DNA of 19,134 nt from JBHEMT01 sp046262435 (lineage in GTDB: Bacteria; Chloroflexota; Dormibacteria; Aeolococcales; Aeolococcaceae), in contig JBHEMT010000079.1 in NCBI GenBank assembly GCA_046262435.1, positions 1 through 19,134 of the forward strand. The letters are read 5' to 3'. Of this stretch, positions 1 to 6,345 are shown one piece after another; positions within the stretch are counted from its first letter, which is position 1; every line of letters begins with the position of its first letter. The position numbers and the translations under genes were made by a program. Under the pieces are notes generated by a model that did no database searches, had not been told where the DNA came from, and worked only from the letters and a program-made list of their open reading frames with translations.

Positions 1-192
1 GGCCCGGGCGTCAACGCCTCCGAAACGCTCGCGGATCAGTACCACGTCGGGCATCAGCGCGCGCAGGTCGTTGAGCAGCGTGGCCGGCGTACGCGCGATC
101 CCGCAGACCTCGACGCTCGACTCTGAGCCCACGAGGGTCTCCAGCACTGCGGCCGCGCGAACGATGTCGTCGCCCAGCAGTACGCGGGTCAT
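1..192 (-). CDS. Receiver-domain protein, N-terminal part (possible CpaE/TadZ), runs off left edge
   Basis: The first 64 codons of a protein read from an ATG at 192 leftward off the window. The visible part looks like a response-regulator receiver: beta-1 ends in the acidic pair D8-D9, and the third strand reads PDVVLI followed by R54, then a GG turn and D61. In ordinary receivers the position of R54 is the phosphorylated aspartate, so this domain probably cannot be phosphorylated there. CpaE/TadZ proteins, which localise Flp/Tad pilus machinery, often begin with such a degenerate receiver before a MinD-like ATPase. The pilin gene lies directly upstream on the same strand, which fits that reading. 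The part that would settle it, the ATPase or a LuxR-type DNA-binding domain, is outside the window. An in-frame stop at 250-252 limits upstream extension. No clear Shine-Dalgarno sequence is seen. Confidence 0.6.
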   Translation of the reverse strand, partial: MTRVLLGDDIVRAAAVLETLVGSESSVEVCGIARTPATLLNDLRALMPDVVLIRERFGGVDARA

Positions 193-301
193 GAGTGCTC
201 GCGCCCAGGCATCGGCGCCATGGTACGTCCACAGCGGCGCCGATGGCGGTCATTTGCAGACCGTGTGAGCCATGTCAGGCAGCCACCCCGGGCAAAAGCA
301 A

Positions 302-331
302 AGGGCGGGGAGCCCGATGGCTCCCCGCCCT
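302..331 (-). terminator. Strong intrinsic terminator after the pilin gene
   Basis: A perfect hairpin: a 12-bp G+C-rich stem (303-314 paired with 319-330, loop CGAT), extended by an A-T pair at 302/331. On the minus strand it is followed by TTTGCTTTTG, a T-rich tract. It lies just downstream of the flp stop codon (357) and upstream of the receiver-protein start (192), so it should end or limit pilin transcription before the next gene. Confidence 0.8.
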
Positions 332-356
332 CTATAGCGGTAGGCTTTTGTGGAGC

Positions 357-560
357 CTAGCCCGAGAGGCCGTTGCTCACGTTGGAGAACACGTTGTTCA
401 CCTGCTTGCCGACGACGGTAAGGATGACGATGACGACAACAGCGATGAGGACGAGGATCAGCGCGTACTCGACCATGCCCTGGCCTTCCTCGTCGCTCTC
501 CTCGCGATCCTTGGCAGATACGATGGCCTCACGAAGTCGCAGATAGAGATTGCTCAGCAT
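357..560 (-). CDS. flp: Flp/type IVb pilin
   Basis: A 67-residue Flp-family prepilin, the major subunit of the Tad pilus. It has a charged N-terminal leader of 27 residues ending in DEEG, then QGMVEYALI with glutamate at +5 and tyrosine at +6 after the predicted prepilin-peptidase cut. A single hydrophobic helix follows (about residues 32-50), then a short polar tail. This leader-cut-helix layout and the small size are typical of Flp pilins. The ATG at 560 is supported by an excellent Shine-Dalgarno, AAGGAGGTGA, six bases upstream, in keeping with a highly expressed structural protein. A strong terminator follows. The gene stands alone, 3.8 kb from tadC. No prepilin peptidase gene is visible in the window. 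Confidence 0.93.
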   Translation of the reverse strand: MLSNLYLRLREAIVSAKDREESDEEGQGMVEYALILVLIAVVVIVILTVVGKQVNNVFSNVSNGLSG

Positions 561-784
561 TCCGGTTCACCTCCTTGTGGTTGGGATTGGCCTGTTGGCC
601 TGCAGTGTTCGACTGCTATGGCCGAAACAATGGCATAGGTCCTGATCCCGCGAACCGCGAATCTGTAACGAAACAAAGGGCGTTTGATGACGGCCCGCGA
701 GGCCAAACAGCCTCCCGTACACTCCAACTCGTGGCCGCCTACGAAAGCCGAGCCGCAGCCACGCGCACGGCTCTGAGGGTGACC

Positions 785-1495
785 ATGCCCGAGGCGCCGT
801 CACCGGTTGCGAGCCCGACGTCCCGCGTCGAGAGACTTCGGTACCTGACCTTCGGCAGGGCGGTTCCCGCCGCCCTGTTCGGCACCCTCGCCTACCTGCA
901 GGGGGTCCGTCTCTTCGCCACCTGGGGCAGCCTGTCGGGCGTCGTCGATGTCGCCGCCTTCGTGTCTGGGGCGCTGTACCTCTTGTTCATCGCGATCCCG
1001 GTCGGGATCTACTTGACCCGGCCGATGCCGCGCGCCCGCGATGGCCGCGCCCTGCCCCGAATCGCGGCCTTTGGTGGCACCACCATCCAGCTCCTCGTGG
1101 GAGTTCTGGTCAGCAACGTCATGCACATCAGCGCCGGCCCGGTCCTCTTTCGGAGCGTCGCGGTGGGCCTCCCCTTGGAACTTGCCGCCTTCGGACTGGC
1201 GGTCTACGGCCTGCTCTACCTGCGTCGCAACCTGAGCCTGATTCCCGAGGCGCGGGGCCTGGTGACCGGGGGGCCCTACGCGCTGGTGCGCCATCCTCTG
1301 TACGTTGCCGAGATCGCGGCCGCGGTGGGTCGCACCCTCGACGAGGCGGCCGTGCTCACCATCGGCATCCTGGTGGTCTTCATCGGCCTGCAGCTGCTGC
1401 GCGCCCGATACGAGGAGCGTCTTCTCGCCTCGGTGTTTCCCGAGTACCGTGCCTACGCCGCCGGCACCGCGCGACTGCTCCCCGGATTGTGGTGA
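785..1495 (+). CDS. Membrane methyltransferase, isoprenylcysteine carboxyl methyltransferase-like
   Basis: A 236-residue polytopic membrane protein. Hydrophobic segments lie near residues 25-45, 52-78, 98-118, 127-146 and 186-204. The C-terminal half carries the ICMT/PEMT-type S-adenosylmethionine-binding signature: LVTGGPYALVRHPLYVAE at 159-176 and the paired glutamates E210-E211 ahead of FPEYRAY. Eukaryotic ICMT methylates prenylated cysteines; bacterial relatives act on varied small or lipid substrates, so the substrate here is unknown. The ATG at 785 is chosen because GAGG lies just upstream and the reading frame before it is not protein-like; a GTG at 779 is the alternative. The stop codon overlaps possible starts of the next gene, so the two are probably translated together. 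A weak TACACT at 718-723 could be its -10 box. Confidence 0.82.
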   Translation: MPEAPSPVASPTSRVERLRYLTFGRAVPAALFGTLAYLQGVRLFATWGSLSGVVDVAAFVSGALYLLFIAIPVGIYLTRPMPRARDGRALPRIAAFGGTTIQLLVGVLVSNVMHISAGPVLFRSVAVGLPLELAAFGLAVYGLLYLRRNLSLIPEARGLVTGGPYALVRHPLYVAEIAAAVGRTLDEAAVLTIGILVVFIGLQLLRARYEERLLASVFPEYRAYAAGTARLLPGLW

Positions 1496-1500
1496 GCCCG

Positions 1501-2250
1501 ATGTTTGGCCGACGCCGCGACCGTGACGGCCCGCTGGAGCCCGTGCAGCCCGCCAGCCTCTCCGCCATGGTCGCCGAGCAACTCGGCACCGCGCGCTGTT
1601 CCGCGGGTGGATGTGAGCAGGCCACTGCGGTGCCATGCGAGTACATCGACCGGCGCTCGCTGCGCTGCGACACCGCGTGGTGCCCGGCCCATCGCATCGT
1701 TGTGGATTCGCGGGTCTTCTGCCGTCGCCACGCCGGTACGGTGAGCGCCCTCCCCGGCGGACCGCTCGCCGGGTCCCCGTTGCCCGACCTCGACAACCGA
1801 GCTCCATCCCTGGTGAGCTGGGTTGCGCGCGAGGTGGACGCGGAGATCCGTCAGCTGCTGCTCTCGCTGGCCGATGGCGAGGTATCCGCGCAGCTGATCG
1901 TCGACCCTGTCTTCTTGATCTTCGTAGGCCGCGATCGCAAGCGAGCCTGGGAACGCTCATGGAAGCTGGTGGACCACCGTGGCACCACCCTGCGAGTTGC
2001 GCTGCAGGTGGAGGAGGACGACAACGCAGCGATCAGCATCAGGGTGGGCTCCAACCTCATCGACCGGTTGACTCCGCCCTGGATCGCACAGCGCCAGGCC
2101 CGCCTTCCCGTGTCGGCCGAGATTGACGCCGAACGCCGGCAGCAGTTCAACGACCAGATCGTCGCGGTGATCACCCCGGCCCTGCAGCACGAGGCAGCTC
2201 TTGACCGCGCCGCCTCGCGCTTCGGCGGCCCGATCCGGCTGTCGTCCTGA
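1501..2250 (+). CDS. Unidentified protein with an N-terminal Cys/His cluster (probable zinc-binding)
   Basis: A 249-residue soluble protein that I do not recognise. After a basic start (FGRRRDR), residues 33-77 hold eight potential metal ligands: C33, C38, C46, C56, C61, H64, C74 and H77. The spacing ends in CPAH and CRRH, enough for two zinc sites. The remainder, about 95-235, looks like a compact alpha/beta domain with an amphipathic helix (EVDAEIRQLLLSLADGE) and several beta strands. No signal peptide or membrane segment is seen. The ATG at 1501 has GGTGAG four bases upstream. GTG codons at 1489 and 1492 are in-frame alternatives that would overlap the methyltransferase stop. Being coupled to that gene, it may regulate or serve the membrane enzyme, but this is inference. 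Confidence 0.72.
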   Translation: MFGRRRDRDGPLEPVQPASLSAMVAEQLGTARCSAGGCEQATAVPCEYIDRRSLRCDTAWCPAHRIVVDSRVFCRRHAGTVSALPGGPLAGSPLPDLDNRAPSLVSWVAREVDAEIRQLLLSLADGEVSAQLIVDPVFLIFVGRDRKRAWERSWKLVDHRGTTLRVALQVEEDDNAAISIRVGSNLIDRLTPPWIAQRQARLPVSAEIDAERRQQFNDQIVAVITPALQHEAALDRAASRFGGPIRLSS

Positions 2251-2265
2251 GTCTCCTTACTCAGG
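2246..2265 (+). terminator. Hairpin across a stop codon, possible weak terminator
   Basis: CCTGAGT (2246-2252) pairs perfectly with ACTCAGG (2259-2265) around a six-base loop, and the TGA stop of the upstream gene lies inside the stem. There is no T tract after it, so intrinsic termination is uncertain. Confidence 0.3.
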
Positions 2266-2311
2266 CCAGCGTGAGAGCGGGGGTGCGGGTCCCGGCCTGT
2301 CTGGGCGCCCC

Positions 2312-2317
2312 TATACT
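2312..2317 (+). promoter_or_regulatory. Candidate -10 box for the receiver gene
   Basis: TATACT matches the sigma-70-type -10 consensus at five of six positions. It would start transcription near 2324, about 33 bases before the GTG start. No good -35 is seen at the usual distance. Confidence 0.35.
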
Positions 2318-2356
2318 GCGTGGGGTGGCGACCCTTCCCGTCCCGGCCAGCGCATC

Positions 2357-2746
2357 GTGAGCCGCCATCGCATTCTGGTCGTCGACGACGACCCGCGGCT
2401 GCTCCACATCGTGGCCATGTATCTCGGTATCGAGGGCTACGATGTGGCCTCGGCATCCAATGGCGAGGAGGGCCTCCAACGGGTCGACGACCACAAGCCT
2501 GAGCTCGTGATTCTCGACATCATGATGCCCGGCATGGATGGTGTCGAGGCGTGCCGGCGGATTCGCGCCAACCCCGAGACCGCGCACATCCCCGTGCTGA
2601 TGTTCAGCGCCCTCTCGGGCGACGACGACGTCGAGCGCGCGCGGCTCGCAGGCGCGACCCATCTGATCACCAAGCCCTTCAACCTCGTCGGACTCGGCTC
2701 GGTGGTCAAGTCGTTCTTCGGGACGGAGAACCCGGTAGCGGTCTGA
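2357..2746 (+). CDS. Stand-alone response-regulator receiver (CheY-like)
   Basis: A 129-residue single receiver domain with all the usual conserved positions: acidic triad D10-D11-D12, phospho-acceptor D54 in LVILDIMMPGMDG, S84 after PVLMF, and K106 in TKPF. It ends about twenty residues after the KPF motif, so there is no DNA-binding or enzymatic output domain. Such proteins act by binding a partner or as phosphorelay intermediates. No histidine kinase is visible nearby. The GTG at 2357 is the only plausible start close to the domain; there is no evident Shine-Dalgarno, and the reading frame upstream is low-complexity. It converges with the CvpA-like gene, 25 bases separating the stops. Which process it controls cannot be read from the window; pilus function is a reasonable guess from location only. 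Confidence 0.88.
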   Translation: MSRHRILVVDDDPRLLHIVAMYLGIEGYDVASASNGEEGLQRVDDHKPELVILDIMMPGMDGVEACRRIRANPETAHIPVLMFSALSGDDDVERARLAGATHLITKPFNLVGLGSVVKSFFGTENPVAV

Positions 2747-2771
2747 CCAAGTCCTTCCGGGTGGTTCCCTG

Positions 2772-3404
2772 CTAGCGCGTGCTCAGGTGGTCGCTGAAGT
2801 CGCTCGGCAGCACCGGCGACAGTACGGTCGACAGGCCCGGTGATGCCTGCGCAAACAGCCCACCGAGCGTCGAGGTGCGCACGTCGTTGCTGAGCTGGCT
2901 GTGGGTCAGCGGCACGTCCCGACCGACCCGCGGCTGGGCGTTGCCGACGGCGAGGACAACCAGCACAAGCACGGCCACCTCCGCCACTCCGACCACGATC
3001 CCGGCGAGGGCACCGGCGATTCGGTCGAAGGCCAGGGCGGAGCTCTTGGAGATCTGGTCCCTGTAGAGCAGCCCGAGCAACTCGACCAGCCCGACCACTC
3101 CGGCGAAGATGATCACGAAGCCCCAGGCGTCGGCATACAGCGTGTTGTCACCGGTCGCGGTCCTGACCAGGCTGCGTCCGACGTAGGTGGCAGCGGCCGC
3201 ACCGCCGTAGACGCCGGCGAGGCCGACAACGCGGCGGATGAGGCCATGGCGCGCGCCGGCAAGTACGTTGGCGAGCACCACCGCGACAATGGCGAGGTCG
3301 TAGGCAAACTGCTGCGGTGTGCGGTCGAGGTGAAACTCGAGCCCCGCCAGGGCTGGGTGAGCCACGGGGCGACCGTACCACGGGTCAGTGCGCACCGCCG
3401 GCAC
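2772..3404 (-). CDS. CvpA-family membrane protein
   Basis: A 210-residue protein with four hydrophobic segments near residues 34-53, 58-80, 93-116 and 131-153, glycine- and alanine-rich, with a basic GARHGLIRRVVGLAG motif between the first two. This layout matches CvpA/colicin V production-type proteins, which are inner-membrane proteins of poorly defined role, some linked to envelope stress. The C-terminal 55 residues are polar and lie outside the membrane. The start is uncertain. The GTG at 3404 gives the longest form; GTG codons at 3395 and 3365 are also in frame and none has a good Shine-Dalgarno. A TACAAA at 3414-3419 (read on the minus strand) could be a -10 box for a nearly leaderless transcript. 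It is transcribed divergently from the next gene over an 86-base gap. Confidence 0.75.
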   Translation of the reverse strand: MPAVRTDPWYGRPVAHPALAGLEFHLDRTPQQFAYDLAIVAVVLANVLAGARHGLIRRVVGLAGVYGGAAAATYVGRSLVRTATGDNTLYADAWGFVIIFAGVVGLVELLGLLYRDQISKSSALAFDRIAGALAGIVVGVAEVAVLVLVVLAVGNAQPRVGRDVPLTHSQLSNDVRTSTLGGLFAQASPGLSTVLSPVLPSDFSDHLSTR

Positions 3405-3449
3405 GCTCGTCGCTTTGTAACCATCCTCAGCTTTGGTGCTCGTCCGGGG

Positions 3450-3455
3450 TACGAT
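3450..3455 (+). promoter_or_regulatory. Candidate -10 box for the 274-residue gene
   Basis: TACGAT in the 86-base divergent gap matches the -10 consensus at four of six positions and would place the start of transcription about 29 bases before the ATG at 3491. No convincing -35 is visible. Confidence 0.28.
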
Positions 3456-3490
3456 CGCTGCCTCGAGTCCAGAGGAGACCTCGGCCTGCC

Positions 3491-4315
3491 ATGCGATCCA
3501 TGATGCGAAGCTCGGCGGACGTCTCCGCCCGGAAGACCTACGATCTGATCGACGAGCCGGTGGGCGGTGACTATCGCTCGCTGCTCGATGTGGCGCTGCC
3601 CCACTGCGACAGCGCGGTGCTTGGGATCACCGCGCAGCCCACTGCCGAGGCAGTCGCGGCGCTGGCCCGTCTCGAGCCTTTTGCCGCGCAGCCCTCCGCA
3701 CCGGGCGGCGGAATCCGTCGCTTCCACTTCACCCGCGAGTCAGTACCGGTACTCAAGCAGCTCGCCGTTGGCCTCTACGACTGGCGTGCGCCGGACCGGC
3801 CAAGCGACCTGTGCCTACTGCGCTCCGACGGCACGCCATGGATGGTTTCTGTGGCCGCCCAGCGGCTCGGCTACATCGAGCTTGCGCCCTTCGAGCGGCT
3901 GCTGCTTACGCGAACCGCACCCGGGCTCGCCGCGGTGATGGCCCACCAGGGAGCCAAGGACGCCGTCCTTGCAGTGTTCGAGCGTTCCTTCGAGAGCCGA
4001 ATCGAGGCGCTCGCCCGCGACATGCGTGACTACGCGGGCGCGGTGGTCGACGAGAGCCGGGAGGGGTTGGTTGCCGCTCTCCGGGACTGGCTGGCCTCGG
4101 ATGAGCAGGCGAGGATGAGCGTTGCCGTGGAACTCGCGGGCACGCTCCAGCTCGATGAGCTACGCGACGACATCACCGAGATCCGCGCCAGCCTCACCGC
4201 GGACCCCGAACTGGCCCCCGCCGTGTACAGCCACAACTCGGTGCTGCGCGATCGCTGGAGGGCGCGCTTCCTGCGCCAGCTCGAGACCGCGGTGGCCGCC
4301 TTCGAGGGCGGCTGA
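3491..4315 (+). CDS. Unidentified 274-residue soluble protein
   Basis: I do not recognise this protein. It has no signal peptide or membrane segment. The first half (about 1-150) looks alpha/beta, with the run SDLCLLRSDGTPWMVSVAAQ followed by RLGYIEL, resembling a small beta-sheet domain. The second half (about 160-270) is strongly helical and charged, with stretches such as VFERSFESRIEALARDMRDY and ELRDDITEIRASL that may form coiled coils. The ATG at 3491 is the first of three closely spaced in-frame ATGs (3491, 3500, 3503). AGGAG lies at 3473-3477, rather far from the first and farther from the others, so the exact start is uncertain. It is a single gene, divergent from the CvpA-like gene and convergent with tadC. 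Confidence 0.78.
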   Translation: MRSMMRSSADVSARKTYDLIDEPVGGDYRSLLDVALPHCDSAVLGITAQPTAEAVAALARLEPFAAQPSAPGGGIRRFHFTRESVPVLKQLAVGLYDWRAPDRPSDLCLLRSDGTPWMVSVAAQRLGYIELAPFERLLLTRTAPGLAAVMAHQGAKDAVLAVFERSFESRIEALARDMRDYAGAVVDESREGLVAALRDWLASDEQARMSVAVELAGTLQLDELRDDITEIRASLTADPELAPAVYSHNSVLRDRWRARFLRQLETAVAAFEGG

Positions 4316-4349
4316 CGGGCCCACCTCGACGGGGCCGCGCCGCGCCGTC

Positions 4350-4369
4350 CACCGCCTGCACCGGCGGTG
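4350..4369. terminator. Hairpin between convergent genes
   Basis: CACCGCC (4350-4356) pairs with GGCGGTG (4363-4369) around a six-base loop. It lies in the 82-base gap between the convergent 3' ends of the 274-residue gene and tadC. A bidirectional terminator would fit the position, but neither side has a T tract. Confidence 0.3.
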
Positions 4370-4397
4370 CCGACACGACGAATACCCGGCGCGTCCC

Positions 4398-5324
4398 TCA
4401 GTGGGAGAAGGTTTTGCCGACCTGGATGACCGCCGGGCCGAGCAGAACGATGAACAGGGTGGGGAAGATGCATCCGACCATCGGGAAGAGCATCTTGAGC
4501 GGCGCTTTCTGACCCAGCTCCTCGGCCCGCTGGCGGCGACGCCGGCGGATCTCCTCAGACTGGATACGAAGCACATTGGCGATCCCCACGCCGAGTTGCT
4601 CACTCTGCACAATCGCCTGCACGAAGTTGTTGAGTTCCTCCACCCTGCAGCGGCGGCCGAGATCCTCGAGGGCCTCCATCCGCTGACGGCCGAGACGGAC
4701 CTCGGCAAGGACCTGGCTGAACTCGGAGGACAGCGCGTTCTTGTACTTCTCGGTGACCCGGGCCAATGCCGCGTCGAAACCGAGCCCCGCCTCCACGCTG
4801 ATGGTGAGCAGGTCGAGGGCGCTGGGGAGGCCGAGCAGGATCTCCTTCTGCCGCGCCTTGACCTTGCGGTCCAGCATGATCTTGGGGAGGCTGAAACCCA
4901 CAGCGGCGGCCGCCACGGGGCCGACGAGGTTCAGCGGGCTGCTCAACGAGAGCACCACGCCGAGCAGGTAGCCGACCAGCCCACCCACCACCAGGGCCAC
5001 GTACCGCATCACCAGGAAGGAGCCCACCGATAGGCCACCGGGCCGTCCGGCAAGGTTGATCTTCTCCTGCAGCGCCTGCTGGCGGTCCAGGGTCACCCTC
5101 GCGCTGAGCTTGCGGCCGAGTCTGTCGAACACGGGACGGAAGAAGCGGTCGGCGAGCGGCAGGCTCATCTCCGCCTCGGCCAGGCTGATCTGCCGGCCCG
5201 ACTCGCCGAAGGCGCGCAAACGCGCCTCGAGCATGTCGACCGCCGGCGCCCCGGGCGCCAGCCCGCGCACCGCGATGAAGACCCCGGCGGCGCCGAAGAG
5301 GGCGAGGAGCAGGCTGAGAATCAC
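4398..5324 (-). CDS. tadC: Flp pilus assembly platform protein TadC
   Basis: A 308-residue inner-membrane protein with a type II secretion F (GspF) domain at about residues 160-290. The order is an N-terminal membrane helix (3-20), a cytoplasmic stretch rich in charged residues, paired helices near 104-148, the cytoplasmic helical bundle beginning ILLGLPSALDLLTISVEAGLGFDAAL, and a final hydrophobic segment (about 278-300). With TadB it forms the platform on which the CpaF ATPase works to push pilin into the fibre. The GTG start at 5324 lies only four bases after the tadB stop, with GAGGT in the end of tadB as ribosome-binding site, so translation is coupled. The length is usual for TadC. It is the last gene of the visible cpaB-tadB-tadC operon. 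Confidence 0.92.
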   Translation of the reverse strand: MILSLLLALFGAAGVFIAVRGLAPGAPAVDMLEARLRAFGESGRQISLAEAEMSLPLADRFFRPVFDRLGRKLSARVTLDRQQALQEKINLAGRPGGLSVGSFLVMRYVALVVGGLVGYLLGVVLSLSSPLNLVGPVAAAAVGFSLPKIMLDRKVKARQKEILLGLPSALDLLTISVEAGLGFDAALARVTEKYKNALSSEFSQVLAEVRLGRQRMEALEDLGRRCRVEELNNFVQAIVQSEQLGVGIANVLRIQSEEIRRRRRQRAEELGQKAPLKMLFPMVGCIFPTLFIVLLGPAVIQVGKTFSH

Positions 5325-5328
5325 GGTG

Positions 5329-6303
5329 TCAGACCTCGATCTTGGTGATCTTCTGGACGATTGCGTACCCGATCGCCATCATCACCACGCCGGTGGCCAG
5401 CATCACCTGACCAATCGTCTCGCTGAACATCGGCCGGAAGTACGTCGGCGAGATCACCGACAGGATGCCGGCGAGAGCGATCGGCAGCACGAGGATGATC
5501 CAACCCGAGGCGCGCGCCTGGGCGGTGAGGGTTCGAATCTCGCCATGGATGCGCACCCGCTCCCTGATCGTGTGCGAGATTGTGTCGAGGATCTCGGCGA
5601 GGTTGCCGCCGACCACCCGCTGAATCTGCACGGCGGTGACCATCAGGTCGAAGTCCTCTGACTTGTTCCGTTCGACCATGTGGGTCAGCGCGTCGTCGAC
5701 GTTGATGCCCAGCTGAATCTCACGGGTGGCCCGCGAGAACTCCTCGGCGATAGGCGAGCTGGCGTTCTTGGCCACGGTCGCCAGGGCCTGGGCAAAGGAG
5801 AAGCCGGCCTTCAGCGCATTGGACAGCAGGATGATGGTGTCGCCGAGCTGACGGTTGAACAGGCGTGCGCGCCGGTTCTGCAGGAAGCGCAGGATAAATC
5901 CGCTGGCAAACCAGGCCACCGGCGGCCCCACCAGGAAGACCAGCGGGTTGCCGAAGCGCAGTGCCAGCAGCAGCCCGAGCAGGACCCCCGATCCGGCGAC
6001 CGCAAGGACCCACTCGGACGACTTCAGCTTGAGGTCGGCCCGGGCCAGCTCCTCGGCCAGCTTGCCGCTGGTCGCCGTGCGATCAAGCAGCGGGTTGAGG
6101 GCGTCGGTGAGGCCGCGGATGGCGTCGCGCGGTGAGCGCGGACCGGCGTTCGGCGTGTGCGCCTCTGCCCAGCCCGCCCCAGCTCCGTAACGGTTGAGCC
6201 GGGTGGCGAGCTCATCCTCCTGTCGTCCCCGGGCGAGACCGTAGACCACGAGGGCCACGGCGCCGGCCAGAAGGGAGGCGGCAATGAGTTGGATTGTGGT
6301 CAC
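5329..6303 (-). CDS. tadB: Flp pilus assembly platform protein TadB
   Basis: A 324-residue inner-membrane protein with a GspF-type domain at about 150-282. Helices lie at 4-24 (N-terminal anchor), 98-117 and 120-140, then the cytoplasmic bundle with LGDTIILLSNALKAGFSFAQ and the conserved QIQRVVGGNLAEILDTIS motif, then two C-terminal membrane helices (267-287 and 297-317). The VGGNLAE motif is characteristic of TadB/GspF proteins. It is the partner of TadC in the pilus platform. The GTG start at 6303 is preceded by AAGGTGGAG eight bases upstream. It follows cpaB after 42 bases and is followed by tadC after four bases, all on the same strand, so the three genes are very probably one transcript. 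Confidence 0.93.
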   Translation of the reverse strand: MTTIQLIAASLLAGAVALVVYGLARGRQEDELATRLNRYGAGAGWAEAHTPNAGPRSPRDAIRGLTDALNPLLDRTATSGKLAEELARADLKLKSSEWVLAVAGSGVLLGLLLALRFGNPLVFLVGPPVAWFASGFILRFLQNRRARLFNRQLGDTIILLSNALKAGFSFAQALATVAKNASSPIAEEFSRATREIQLGINVDDALTHMVERNKSEDFDLMVTAVQIQRVVGGNLAEILDTISHTIRERVRIHGEIRTLTAQARASGWIILVLPIALAGILSVISPTYFRPMFSETIGQVMLATGVVMMAIGYAIVQKITKIEV

Positions 6304-6345
6304 GGGACGAGCTCCACCTTGCGGGTCATTTCTCGACCGGTCCGG

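Noticed and set aside
800..1960. A 386-codon open frame on the minus strand across the methyltransferase and Cys/His-rich genes.
   Set aside because: It is an antisense shadow: it spans two unrelated plus-strand genes, one with a clear methyltransferase signature, and its product is low-complexity.
5530..5539. GGTTCGAATC, identical to the T-arm motif of many tRNAs.
   Set aside because: It lies inside tadB coding sequence (antisense to GEIRTL). No acceptor stem, anticodon arm or D arm could be built around it.
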